Shown here: positions 43,166-51,358 of the stretch, in pieces
Position numbering within the stretch: position 1 is the first letter of the stretch
Layout: each line of letters begins with the position of its first letter
Origin: Spartobacteria bacterium LR76
GTDB taxonomy: Bacteria > Verrucomicrobiota > Verrucomicrobiia > Chthoniobacterales > Terrimicrobiaceae
Reading direction: 5' to 3'
Length of the DNA: 64,000 bases
Assembly (NCBI GenBank): GCA_003054655.1
Contig: QAYZ01000015.1
Span: forward strand, 186,001-250,000
Translations under genes and position numbers: made by a program
Notes under the pieces: model-generated
Seen by the model: the letters and a program-made list of their open reading frames with translations, nothing else
Told to the model about the DNA's origin: nothing
Database searches by the model: none

Positions 43166-44165
43166 GGTCTTTCTCCAGGCTGGCGAGAAGCTCGTCGACG
43201 GTGAGTGTGGCGGTGCCGAGCTTGCCCACGACCACGCCGGAAGCGTGGTTCGAGATCTCCGCGGCTTCCTGGAGGGTGGCTCCGGCAGAGAGAGCGAGCG
43301 TAAAGAGCGCGATGGCGGTATCTCCTGCGCCAGAGACATCGAATACCTCCTGCGCCCGCGTCGGGGTGTGATACGGCGGCGAACAGCGATCAAAGAGGAT
43401 CATGCCATGCTCGCCCAGCGTGATCAGGAGCGAGGGCACAGCGAGCTTTTCCAGCAGGATCTGGCCAACCTCGAGAAGGGCCTCGTCCTTCAAAGGCTCG
43501 TCCGCCGCGCCGGTGTCGCTGCGTCCCGCCATGGCAAAGGCCTCGGAGCGGTTGGGCTTGATCGTGGTGACGCCCCGCCACTGGAGCGGGTTGCCAGGGT
43601 TGGGGTCGGCGGTGATGACCTTGCCGGCGGCCGAGGCAGCCGCGCTCACGCGGTCGACGAGTTCCTGGGTAACGAAGCCCTTGTTGTAGTCCTCAAAAAT
43701 GATCGCATCCACCTCGGGGAGGAGGGCCGATATTCTCTCGGCGGCGAGTTCCACCACCTCCGGGGGAAGAGCACCCTTCTTCTCGCGGTCGACGCGAACG
43801 ACCTGCTGCTGGCGCGCAATGATCCGCGTCTTCACGATCGTCTCGAAATGCCCCGCCTCAATAATGCCGTCCGTCGCAATTCCCTCCTCACGAAGGAGAT
43901 CCGCCAGACGCCTGGCCTGCGCATCCTGACCGACCAGGCCGGAAATGTGCACCTTGGCGCAAAATTCGCGCAGATTGCGAGCCACGTTGGCCGCCCCGCC
44001 GGGGTAGCTGGACTCGCGCTGCACCTCGACCACGGGAACGGGCGCCTCGGGAGAGATACGGGAGACTTTACCCCACACAAACTCGTCGAGCATGACATCC
44101 CCGACAACCAGCAACCGCCGCTTGCGCGCTTGCTCAAGAAGATGTTGTATTCTATCTAGATTCAT
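43158..44165 (-). CDS. hldE1: D-glycero-beta-D-manno-heptose-7-phosphate kinase (HldE kinase domain)
   Basis: 335 residues. A PfkB-family kinase equal to the N-terminal half of E. coli HldE. It has 'LLVVGDVMLDEFVWGKVSRI', 'GGAANVARNLREFCAK' and the PfkB C-signature 'DVSGAGDTAIALFTLALSAG'. It phosphorylates heptose 7-phosphate at C1. The adenylyltransferase half is a separate gene at 51355, so HldE is split here. It is the first gene of the hldE1-gmhB-kdsB run. Confidence 0.93.
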   Translation of the reverse strand: MNLDRIQHLLEQARKRRLLVVGDVMLDEFVWGKVSRISPEAPVPVVEVQRESSYPGGAANVARNLREFCAKVHISGLVGQDAQARRLADLLREEGIATDGIIEAGHFETIVKTRIIARQQQVVRVDREKKGALPPEVVELAAERISALLPEVDAIIFEDYNKGFVTQELVDRVSAAASAAGKVITADPNPGNPLQWRGVTTIKPNRSEAFAMAGRSDTGAADEPLKDEALLEVGQILLEKLAVPSLLITLGEHGMILFDRCSPPYHTPTRAQEVFDVSGAGDTAIALFTLALSAGATLQEAAEISNHASGVVVGKLGTATLTVDELLASLEKDHA

Positions 44166-44222
44166 CTAATGATGCGCGCGCTTTTAACGGGCAACGGCCC
44201 ATCCGCGAAGCTTATTTTTCCC

Positions 44223-45020
44223 ATGCTGCCTCGTCTGATCACCACCGCCCTCTGCGGATTCGCCGTGGCCAACGCACTCGCCGAGCCGCCGCCGGCCACA
44301 ATCGACCTGTCAAAATTCCCGGCTGCCGCCGTGGAGGACGTGGTCGTTCCGGTCCCCAGCGAAATCTTCATCGTCCTCGATAAATTGGGAACTCCGAACT
44401 GGAAAGGGGAACTCCGCGACAATCTCGGCACCAATACCGGGAATCGTGCCCAGATCGCCCTCCTGCTCGGCACCGTCATCGCCGATGGCTTCATCGCCGT
44501 GGAAGCGGAGGATTCCGAGAAAGTGAAGCAGATCGGCCAGGAAGTCCTCGTGCTCGCCGATGGCATCAATGTCCGCAAGGCCGTGATCGCCCGCAGCAAG
44601 AGCATCACCGACAAGGCCGAGGCCAAGGATTGGCGCGCGGTGCGCTCCGAACTCGACGGCGCTCTCCAGGACGTCCGCGGAGCCATGCAGGAACTCGGCG
44701 ACGACGAACTCGCCCAACTCGTAAGCCTCGGCGGCTGGATCCGCGGCACCCAGGTGCTGACCTCCATCGTCGGCCAGAACTACAGCCCGGCGGGAGCGGA
44801 ATTGCTCAACCAGCCGGAGTTGCTCAACTATTTCGCCCGCCGCATCGACGAGATGCGCAGCAAGAATCTCAAGAAGGAAGAACTCGTGGTCAAGGTGCGC
44901 AAGCTCCTGCGTGACATCAAGCCGATCATCGGCAAGGAGACAATCACCGTGGAGAACGTGCAGAAGGTCAACAAGCTGACCACCGACACGGTCAACGCCA
45001 TCACCTCGGAGGATCAATGA
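44223..45020 (+). CDS. Secreted hypothetical protein
   Basis: 265 residues from ATG 44223, which opens a signal peptide ('LITTALCGFAVANALA'). The mature part is mostly helical and charged: 'VPVPSEIFIVLDKLGTPNWK', 'NLGTNTGNRAQIALLLGTVI', and a C-terminal Lys/Glu-rich helix ('KNLKKEELVVKVRKLLRDIK'). I recognise no domain. It begins a packed plus-strand cluster and overlaps the next secreted gene by four bases, so the two are probably a pair. Confidence 0.7.
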   Translation: MLPRLITTALCGFAVANALAEPPPATIDLSKFPAAAVEDVVVPVPSEIFIVLDKLGTPNWKGELRDNLGTNTGNRAQIALLLGTVIADGFIAVEAEDSEKVKQIGQEVLVLADGINVRKAVIARSKSITDKAEAKDWRAVRSELDGALQDVRGAMQELGDDELAQLVSLGGWIRGTQVLTSIVGQNYSPAGAELLNQPELLNYFARRIDEMRSKNLKKEELVVKVRKLLRDIKPIIGKETITVENVQKVNKLTTDTVNAITSEDQ

Positions 45021-45463
45021 ACCGGCGCTTCCTTTCCTTATCTCCCGTGCGCGTCCTTGCCGCGCTGGCCGTCCTGTGCCTGACGCCGCTATACGCCACC
45101 GTGGACGACGCCCTGTCGTTTGCCCACGAGTGCGCGGTTCCCTACGTGAAGCAGGGCTTCACCATCCGCGAGGATGCCTGGGGCGGCGATCTCGGCGTGA
45201 AGGACCAGAAGGCCGTCACGGCGCAGCTCTTCAAAGGCAACGAGTACTGGTTTTGCATGGCCACGGACGTCAAAGGCGCCGTGATCAACGTTCACATCTA
45301 CGATTCCCAGGGACGTCTCGCGGAATCCGAGGCGTGGCAGAAAGGCCGCTTCGCCGCCGCCAAGGTGGTGCCGAAAGCGACCGGCACCTACTACGCCATC
45401 GTGACCATCGAGAAGTCCCCGCAAGAGCGCACGCACTGGGCGCTCGTCTATGGCTACCGATAA
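45017..45463 (+). CDS. Small secreted hypothetical protein
   Basis: 148 residues with a signal peptide (about 1-27, 'VLAALAVLCLTPLYA') and a compact beta-rich domain: 'EDAWGGDLGVKDQKAVTAQL', 'YWFCMATDVKGAVINVHIYD' and 'ATGTYYAIVTIEKSPQERTH'. It resembles in outline periplasmic pre-peptidase C-like sensor/lipid-binding folds, but I cannot assign it. It overlaps the upstream unknown by four bases and the downstream phoH by 14. Confidence 0.68.
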   Translation: MNRRFLSLSPVRVLAALAVLCLTPLYATVDDALSFAHECAVPYVKQGFTIREDAWGGDLGVKDQKAVTAQLFKGNEYWFCMATDVKGAVINVHIYDSQGRLAESEAWQKGRFAAAKVVPKATGTYYAIVTIEKSPQERTHWALVYGYR

Positions 45464-46439
45464 CCAGGAAACGCTCACGCTCGAGTTTGACAATGCCCGG
45501 GCGCTGCAGAGTCTCTACGGGGGCGACGACAAGTTGCTCCGTGATTTGGAAGCAGCTCTGGGTGTGAAAGTTACGACGCGCGACGGCTGGTTGCGTGTGG
45601 AAGGTCCGGCAGAGGGCGTGAGCCGTGCACGCAAGGTTTTTGACCAGCTCGACGATGCCCGGCGACGTGGGGTGACGATCAAGCGTCATGAATTTCAGTA
45701 CGCCCTGCGGTCCTCCGCCCAGGAGGGCAAGGATGGCCTCGGCCACCTGATCGACCTCAAGATCCAGGTCTCGCCCAAAAAGGCCCCTGTGGTGCCCAAG
45801 ACAGCGGGCCAGCAGGCCTATCTGCGCTCCATCCTGAGCCACGACATCACCTTTGGCGTCGGCCCGGCTGGAACAGGCAAGACCTACCTCGCCGTGGCCA
45901 TGGCCGTGGCGGCGCTCAAGCAGGAGAAAGTCAGCCGCATCATCCTCACCCGCCCGGCGGTGGAGGCTGGCGAGGCGCTGGGATTCCTCCCCGGCGACCT
46001 GCAAGAGAAGATTCTCCCCTACCTGCGTCCCCTCTATGACGCTCTCCACGACATGCTGGATGTCGAGGAAATCCAGAAGTACATGGACCGCGGCGTGATC
46101 GAAATCGCCCCCCTCGCCTACATGCGCGGCCGCACGCTTAGCAATGCGTATGTGATTCTGGATGAGGCACAAAACACAACAACCGAGCAGATGTTCATGT
46201 TCCTGACCCGCCTCGGTCAGGACTCGAAATGCGTGGTCACCGGCGACGGCACCCAGATCGATCTCCCGCGCAACAAGCGCAGCGGATTGATCGAGGCCGT
46301 CGAGGCCCTGCGGAAGGTCCCGGGCATCGGGTTTCATTTCTTCGATGAAACCGACGTCGTCCGGCACCCGCTGGTGCAGGCGATCATCCACGCGTACCGG
46401 GATCATCGCGGATTGCAAGAGAGCCGGTTTCAGGCTTAA
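45450..46439 (+). CDS. phoH: PhoH family ATPase (YbeZ-like)
   Basis: 329 residues. An N-terminal KH-like segment (about 10-75) is followed by the PhoH P-loop domain: Walker A 'GVGPAGTGKTYLAVAMA', 'LTRPAVEAGEALGFLPGDLQ', Walker B 'AYVILDEAQNTT' and 'VVTGDGTQIDLP'. PhoH/YbeZ works with YbeY in rRNA maturation, and ybeY is two genes downstream, which supports the assignment. The product differs from the PIN-fused PhoH at 38414. Confidence 0.93.
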   Translation: MATDNQETLTLEFDNARALQSLYGGDDKLLRDLEAALGVKVTTRDGWLRVEGPAEGVSRARKVFDQLDDARRRGVTIKRHEFQYALRSSAQEGKDGLGHLIDLKIQVSPKKAPVVPKTAGQQAYLRSILSHDITFGVGPAGTGKTYLAVAMAVAALKQEKVSRIILTRPAVEAGEALGFLPGDLQEKILPYLRPLYDALHDMLDVEEIQKYMDRGVIEIAPLAYMRGRTLSNAYVILDEAQNTTTEQMFMFLTRLGQDSKCVVTGDGTQIDLPRNKRSGLIEAVEALRKVPGIGFHFFDETDVVRHPLVQAIIHAYRDHRGLQESRFQA

Positions 46440-46457
46440 TTGCTTCTCTTAATCTCA

Positions 46458-48068
46458 ATGTGGAACTTTCTCCAACGTCGCCGCCTGGTGGAAAAGGGCA
46501 TGGCTTGCGGCAAGACACGTCGTACCGTCTCCGAGAATGAACTGCTCGAGAATATCGAGTGCGGGTGGCTTGTGCGCTCGCTCATCCTGGCCGCATTTGT
46601 CGGCGGTCTCGCCGTCCTGATCTTTACGGGCCAGCAGGCCGGATTCAGCGGATTCGACGGTAACGCCGAGCCCGCCAAGAAATTCCTGCTCTGCCTGCTC
46701 ATCTTCGTCACCGCCGTGGCCCAGCTCTGGATCAACCATCCGGAGACCATGCACAGCAACTCGCGCCTCGGTCTGCTCTTCTCGGTGCTCTTCATCCAGC
46801 TTGCCGCCATCAAGATCTTCCTCATGCAGGCGGTCGCCGGGCGCATCGACCTCCAACTCGTCCCGCTGCTCGTCCCGTATGCCTTTGCCCCGCTGGTTCT
46901 CTCCGTGCTGCTGGGCAAAAACCACGGCATCTATGCGGCGGTCTTCGCCAGCCTTTGGGGTGCGTTCCTCGTCGGGCGCATCGACCCGATCTTTCTCGTT
47001 ATCTCGCTCATCACCGGCTTCATCGCCGTGTACCTGACGATCCAGGTGCGCCGCCGCAGCCGCCTGATCCGCGCCGGCGCCTATGTGGGTATCGCGACCT
47101 GGGTTCTCGCCGCCGCCTTCGGCCAGATCGGCCCGATCAATCTCCTCGGGGAGACGGATTGGAAAATGATCGGCTGGCAGAGTCTCGCGGCCGTCGGAAT
47201 GGGCTTCGCCACGGCGATCCTCGCCAGCGGCATCCTGCCGGTGCTGGAAAACATCTTCCGCATCACCACGGACATTTCGTGGCTGGAAATGTCCGACCTC
47301 AACCACCCGCTCCTGCGCCGCCTGAGCCTGGAGGCTCCCGGCACCTACCATCACAGCCTCGCGGTGGCCAATCTCGCGGAGGCCGCCGCCGAAAGCGTCG
47401 GGGCGAATGCCACGATCGCCCGTGTGTGCGCCTATTTCCACGACATCGGCAAGCTGGTGAAGCCGGAGTACTTCACCGAAAACATGCGCCCGGGGACGAA
47501 TCCCCACGACGACCTGACCCCCACGATGAGCGCGCTCATCATCATCGCGCACGTCAAGGAAGGCGTCGACCTCGCGCTCAAGAACAAGCTCAACTCCGAG
47601 ATCGTCGACGTCATCCTCCAGCACCACGGCACCTCGCTCGTCTCGTACTTTTACCAGCGCGCCCTGCAGCAGCAGAACGACGCCAAGCTGGGCGGCAAGA
47701 TCATGAACATGCGCCCGGAGGACATCCCGGACGTGAAGGAGGAGAGCTTCCGCTATCCCGGCCCCAAGCCGCAGACCAAGGAATCGGCCATCATCAGCCT
47801 CGCCGATGCGGTGGAAAGCGCCTCCCGCAGCCTGGAGCGCCCGACGCCCCAGCGCATCGAGGATCTCGTCAACAGCCTTATCGAAAAACGCATCGCGGAA
47901 AACCAGCTCGACGAATGCCCGCTCACGCTGGCCGAGCTGCGCCGCGTGGCCCAGAGCTTCCGCTTTACCTTGGTCAACATGCTCCACGCCCGCATCGCCT
48001 ATCCGAAGCGCGACGAGAAGGACAAGGAAACCTCCTCCCCGCGCCGTGAGCAGCAATCCGCCGCCTGA
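46458..48068 (+). CDS. 7TM-HD phosphodiesterase (PgpH/YqfF-like), compact form
   Basis: 536 residues. After a short N-terminal region come about seven or eight transmembrane helices (about 45-270), then a cytoplasmic HD domain with 'APGTYHHSLAVANLAEAAAE' (HxxxxxxxxN-type site), 'ARVCAYFHDIGKLVKPEYF' and 'ILQHHGTSLVSYFY'. In other bacteria this family degrades cyclic di-AMP. The large extracellular HDED domain of the long forms appears absent. It sits between phoH and ybeY, a widespread gene order. Activity on c-di-AMP is inference. Confidence 0.87.
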   Translation: MWNFLQRRRLVEKGMACGKTRRTVSENELLENIECGWLVRSLILAAFVGGLAVLIFTGQQAGFSGFDGNAEPAKKFLLCLLIFVTAVAQLWINHPETMHSNSRLGLLFSVLFIQLAAIKIFLMQAVAGRIDLQLVPLLVPYAFAPLVLSVLLGKNHGIYAAVFASLWGAFLVGRIDPIFLVISLITGFIAVYLTIQVRRRSRLIRAGAYVGIATWVLAAAFGQIGPINLLGETDWKMIGWQSLAAVGMGFATAILASGILPVLENIFRITTDISWLEMSDLNHPLLRRLSLEAPGTYHHSLAVANLAEAAAESVGANATIARVCAYFHDIGKLVKPEYFTENMRPGTNPHDDLTPTMSALIIIAHVKEGVDLALKNKLNSEIVDVILQHHGTSLVSYFYQRALQQQNDAKLGGKIMNMRPEDIPDVKEESFRYPGPKPQTKESAIISLADAVESASRSLERPTPQRIEDLVNSLIEKRIAENQLDECPLTLAELRRVAQSFRFTLVNMLHARIAYPKRDEKDKETSSPRREQQSAA

Positions 48069-48516
48069 GCATCTGCCGGAACTGCTGCTGGCCAACCGCC
48101 AGCGCACCGTCTCCTACGACGTCAAATTCATCCGCCGCATCGGCGAACTCGCGATGCCGCATTGCGTCGCAGCCTGCAAATCGGAGGAAGCCGCCCTGGC
48201 CCAGCTCCGCTCGGTCGAGGTATCCATCGTGAGCGACAAGACCATCGCCAGGGTGCACGGCGAGTTTTTTGACGATCCGACACCGACGGATGTGATTACG
48301 TTCCTCCATGGAGAACTCGTGCTCGGAGCCGAGACGATTCGCTCCAACGCGAAAACCTACCGCCAGTCGCCCAACGACGAGGCCGCTCTCTGCGTGGTCC
48401 ACGGCCTGCTGCATCTCGCCGGATGGAACGACCTGCGCAAACGCGAAGCCGAGTCCATGGCCAAACGGCAGGAAAAGATCTTCCGGCTGGCCAAGGCGGC
48501 GCTGAAATCTGCCTGA
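48046..48516 (+). CDS. ybeY: Endoribonuclease YbeY (rRNA maturation)
   Basis: 156 residues from GTG 48046, overlapping the HD gene by 23 bp. YbeY processes the 16S rRNA 3' end and ribosome quality control substrates. 'FFDDPTPTDVITFLHGE' and 'EAALCVVHGLLHLAGWNDLR' are its two key blocks. The first two zinc histidines are present, but the third position, usually His in the H-G-x-L-H-L-x-G-Y-D-H pattern, is Asp. I see no strong ribosome-binding site, and translation may be coupled. Confidence 0.9.
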   Translation: MSSNPPPEHLPELLLANRQRTVSYDVKFIRRIGELAMPHCVAACKSEEAALAQLRSVEVSIVSDKTIARVHGEFFDDPTPTDVITFLHGELVLGAETIRSNAKTYRQSPNDEAALCVVHGLLHLAGWNDLRKREAESMAKRQEKIFRLAKAALKSA

Positions 48517-48521
48517 GGAGT

Positions 48522-48536
48522 GCGGGAAAATCCCGC
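48522..48536 (+). other. Short hairpin after ybeY
   Basis: A 6-bp perfect stem (GCGGGA / TCCCGC) with an AAA loop, 5 bp after the ybeY stop. There is no T-tract, so it is not a confident terminator. It could stabilise mRNA or give partial attenuation in the cluster. Confidence 0.35.
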
Positions 48537-48581
48537 GCCGTCCTTGCCTCCCGCCAAGCGGATCATTAGATTTTCGCCCCA

Positions 48582-49163
48582 ATGATGCATGAGGCTGACA
48601 ACGACCTGACCACCATCGGGAATCCGTATCTCGATGTGCTCAAGGCCGTGCGCCTCTGCCACCCCGGCTGGGAGTCGGTTTCCCGGGTGACCTTTGTCGC
48701 CACGCCCGGCATCGCCACCAAACCCTGGGAAATTTGGAAGAAAGACATTTTCGATTCCCTGCTCGCCCCGCAATTCCTGCGCGCCTGGGCCTCCTACGCC
48801 TCCGGCAATATCGCGGGATGGATGGAAGCCGACCGCATAATCGGCGAAGCCCTTCCCGCCAAGGCCGAGACGCTCAGCCGACGCAACGGACAGGCGCTGA
48901 TGAAGGCCTACACGGTGCCAGCCGCCGAGAAGAACTGGACGCGCCTGTACACCGCCATGATCGAGGGGCGCACGCACGCCCATCTCGCGACGGTGATGGC
49001 TCTGCGGGCCGCAGCGTTCCATGTTTCGCCGCGCCTGGCGCTGAGCGGTTACGTGCTGCTGGAGAGCGTCGGGGAATTCGGCAGCGGAGAGCCGCAGCGG
49101 TGTTTTGAAATGGTGCAAGCCTGCCCGCCTCCCGATGCATCTGCCAACCTGCGCGCAGCATGA
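48582..49163 (+). CDS. Hypothetical protein encoded next to clpS
   Basis: 193 residues, soluble, no signal peptide, mostly helical. Features: 'IGNPYLDVLKAVRLCHPGWE', 'PGIATKPWEIWKKDIFDSLL', and a closing region with 'LALSGYVLLESVGEFGSGEP'. I recognise no domain. Its stop overlaps the clpS start by four bases, so it is translated with ClpS and could be an N-end-rule partner or unrelated passenger. Confidence 0.65.
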   Translation: MMHEADNDLTTIGNPYLDVLKAVRLCHPGWESVSRVTFVATPGIATKPWEIWKKDIFDSLLAPQFLRAWASYASGNIAGWMEADRIIGEALPAKAETLSRRNGQALMKAYTVPAAEKNWTRLYTAMIEGRTHAHLATVMALRAAAFHVSPRLALSGYVLLESVGEFGSGEPQRCFEMVQACPPPDASANLRAA

Positions 49164-49450
49164 TCAGTTCCAACCAGACAGAAACCGGCACCTCCACACA
49201 GGATGAAACCGCGGTCGATCTCCCGTGGAATGTCATCGTGCACAACGATCCCATCAACCTGATGAGTTACGTCACTATGGTGTTCCAGAAGGTTTTCGGC
49301 TATCCCAAGGAGAAGGCCGAGGCGCATATGCTCGAAGTCCACGAAAAGGGCCGATCCATCGTCTGGTCCGGTGCGAGGGAACATGCCGAGCATTACGTGC
49401 AGACTCTTCACGGATACCTGCTCCTCGCCACGATGGAACGAGGACAGTGA
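49160..49450 (+). CDS. clpS: ATP-dependent Clp protease adaptor ClpS
   Basis: 96 residues. ClpS delivers proteins with destabilising N-terminal residues to ClpAP/ClpCP. After a disordered 25-residue tail come 'PWNVIVHNDPINLMSYVTMV' and 'KAEAHMLEVHEKGRSIVWSG', the canonical substrate-binding and ClpA-contact segments. It overlaps the upstream unknown by four bases, and a DUF2017-like gene starts one base after its stop. Confidence 0.95.
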   Translation: MISSNQTETGTSTQDETAVDLPWNVIVHNDPINLMSYVTMVFQKVFGYPKEKAEAHMLEVHEKGRSIVWSGAREHAEHYVQTLHGYLLLATMERGQ

Positions 49451-49451
49451 T

Positions 49452-49937
49452 ATGATTTTCTACCAAACTCCCGAAGGCCGCCTGGGCTTCCGCGACATCC
49501 CGCCGGTGCTGGCCGAGATCCTGCGCCAGGTGCCGACCTGCTCCGACCTCGAGGACGAGGCCGTCGAGGCCCGGCTCTTTCCGCCGCCGACGGAGGACCC
49601 GCTCGAGGAAGGCGCACGGGATGACTGGAAAGCCTATGTGCAGCCGGAGTTGCACGACCTTTTCCAAACCTCGCGCCAGACCGTCGATGCCGATCTGCGC
49701 GGGCTCAAGGAAGAGGGAGATTTTTTCACGGTGGAGTTCTCCTCCAAGCACGTTCCGGCGTGGCTCAACACCCTGAACCAGGCGCGACTCGCGCTCGCCG
49801 CACAGCATAATTTCGACGAGGGCGAGCTTTCCCAGCCCGGCCCGCTCCAGATCACGAACGAGAAGGAACTCGCGCTGCTCCAGATCAATTTCTACGCCGC
49901 CGTGCAGCAGTGGCTGATCGAGACGCTCGAGGAATAG
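49452..49937 (+). CDS. DUF2017-like protein, ClpS neighbour
   Basis: 161 residues. Its layout matches actinobacterial DUF2017 proteins, which also follow clpS: an N-terminal 'LGFRDIPPVLAEILRQVP', a middle 'WKAYVQPELHDLFQTSRQTV', then 'HVPAWLNTLNQARLALAAQH' and a final 'INFYAAVQQWLIETLEE'. In the actinobacterial family the equivalent end reads like W-x4-N-x-x-R-L-A-L-G. ATG 49452 lies one base after clpS. The function of the family is unknown; the conserved link to ClpS suggests a role in the N-end-rule pathway. Confidence 0.72.
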   Translation: MIFYQTPEGRLGFRDIPPVLAEILRQVPTCSDLEDEAVEARLFPPPTEDPLEEGARDDWKAYVQPELHDLFQTSRQTVDADLRGLKEEGDFFTVEFSSKHVPAWLNTLNQARLALAAQHNFDEGELSQPGPLQITNEKELALLQINFYAAVQQWLIETLEE

Positions 49938-49952
49938 CCTCACCTCCGCCGC

Positions 49953-50531
49953 ATGGAAACCTCCCGGGCCATTCTCCTGCGCAAAACCAACTGGTCCGAG
50001 ACCAGCCTGATCATCTCCTGGCTCACCGAAGAACATGGAGCCGTGCGCACCGTGGCCCGCGGCGCACGGAAGGCGGGCAGTGCATTTGCCGGGAAGCTCG
50101 ACCTGTTTTACGTCGCGGAGATCAGCTTCCGGGTCAGCACGAAAAGCGACCTGCATGTGCTCCAGGATAGCCACGTGCTCAGGGCCTTTGACCCGAATCG
50201 CGCGGGTAGCGGAGGGTTTTACCTCGCGGCCTATTTCGCGGAGCTCGCAGGCCGGGCGGCACCGGCGATGAGCCCGGCCCCGGAGATCTTTGACCTGCTC
50301 AAGCGAGGCCTCGACTACGTACAAAACACCCCGGCAGAAGCCAAAGGACTGCTCCACTTTGAAAAGGAGCTTTGCCGCGAGCTGGGAGTGTACGACGCCT
50401 CGGGACAGCTCAGCCCGGCGCAGGCGCTGGAGTCGCTTTACGGACGCCTTCCCGCCTCCCGCGAGACCGCCTGGCGATTCCTGGAACAAAAAAAATCCGC
50501 TCGCCAGCCTCCGGGCAATCACACAGAATAA
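49953..50531 (+). CDS. recO: DNA repair protein RecO
   Basis: 192 residues, shorter than the usual about 240. It has the RecO N-terminal OB fold 'RAILLRKTNWSETSLIISWL' and 'VRTVARGARKAGSAFAGKLD', then a helical domain 'FYLAAYFAELAGRAAPAM'. No zinc-cysteine cluster is visible in the C-terminal part. It helps load RecA and anneal strands in the RecFOR pathway. It lies 15 bp after the DUF2017-like gene. Confidence 0.88.
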   Translation: METSRAILLRKTNWSETSLIISWLTEEHGAVRTVARGARKAGSAFAGKLDLFYVAEISFRVSTKSDLHVLQDSHVLRAFDPNRAGSGGFYLAAYFAELAGRAAPAMSPAPEIFDLLKRGLDYVQNTPAEAKGLLHFEKELCRELGVYDASGQLSPAQALESLYGRLPASRETAWRFLEQKKSARQPPGNHTE

Positions 50532-50548
50532 AGCCAATCCGGCGCAGC

Positions 50549-51358
50549 ATGCAGACGACGTCCAATTTGTGGGAAGTTTTATGCCGGGACTTCGAGTCCG
50601 AACGGCAGGTTTCGCGCGCTCAGGATTGTTGCGAGATCAGCAAAAAGTTCCTGTCGGCCGCGCGCCTCGTTCTGCGCCCGGACAGCGTCCGGATGGGCGA
50701 CGCGCTCGAGATCGTGGGCGACGTCTTTCAGGCTGCTGGGGAATATGCGGACGCGGCAAAGTATTTTGAGGAAGCCCGCGAAACAGCGGAGCGACTCGGG
50801 GCACATTCTTCGCAGGCGCGCCTCTCGGCCAAGCTCGGCCTGCTCTATGAGCGACTCGGGCGCCACGACGAGGCGATCAAGCGCACTCAGGAATCCGTGG
50901 CACTGTACGAGGATCAGCGGGATTACTCGCAGCATGCCCTGCTGCTGAATCACCTCGGCAGCATCCATCGCCATCTTGGCGATCCCGCAGAAGCCGCGCA
51001 GGACTACACCCGAGCCCTGGAGGCTGCCACCCGCATGCACGGGCACAATCACCCTGAGACCGCCACGGCGCTGAACAATCTCGGCGTGGCCCGCACCGAG
51101 TGCCGCCAATATGACGAGGCCGAGAGCCTTCATATGCAGGCGCTGGGCATTCGGGAAAAGACTTTTGGTCCGATGCACCCTGAGGTCGCCCAATCCATGG
51201 CGAACCTCGGCGTGGTCTATCACGCCGTGGGGAAGTACGACCAGGCCCGCGCCTACTACCATGGCGCATCGCAAATCTACCGATCGTTCCGCGCGGAGGA
51301 TGACCCGGAGTTGCAAAACCTCAGAGACAACATCGCCGCGCTGCCCAACGACGCATGA
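50549..51358 (+). CDS. Tetratricopeptide repeat protein
   Basis: 269 residues from ATG 50549. At least four TPR units cover about residues 50-250: 'EYADAAKYFEEARETAERLG', 'GRHDEAIKRTQESVALYEDQ', 'GDPAEAAQDYTRALEAATRM', 'RQYDEAESLHMQALGIREKT' and 'GKYDQARAYYHGASQIYRSF'. The longer 42-residue spacing with 'HPETATALNNLGVA' is the kinesin-light-chain-like type. No signal peptide is seen. It is a cytoplasmic scaffold of unknown partner. Its stop overlaps hldE2 by four bases. Confidence 0.82.
   Translation: MQTTSNLWEVLCRDFESERQVSRAQDCCEISKKFLSAARLVLRPDSVRMGDALEIVGDVFQAAGEYADAAKYFEEARETAERLGAHSSQARLSAKLGLLYERLGRHDEAIKRTQESVALYEDQRDYSQHALLLNHLGSIHRHLGDPAEAAQDYTRALEAATRMHGHNHPETATALNNLGVARTECRQYDEAESLHMQALGIREKTFGPMHPEVAQSMANLGVVYHAVGKYDQARAYYHGASQIYRSFRAEDDPELQNLRDNIAALPNDA

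Noticed and set aside
46455-48107. A 550-codon minus-strand open frame
   Set aside because: Antisense to the 7TM-HD gene, which has a complete HD motif. No domain is seen in the reverse product.
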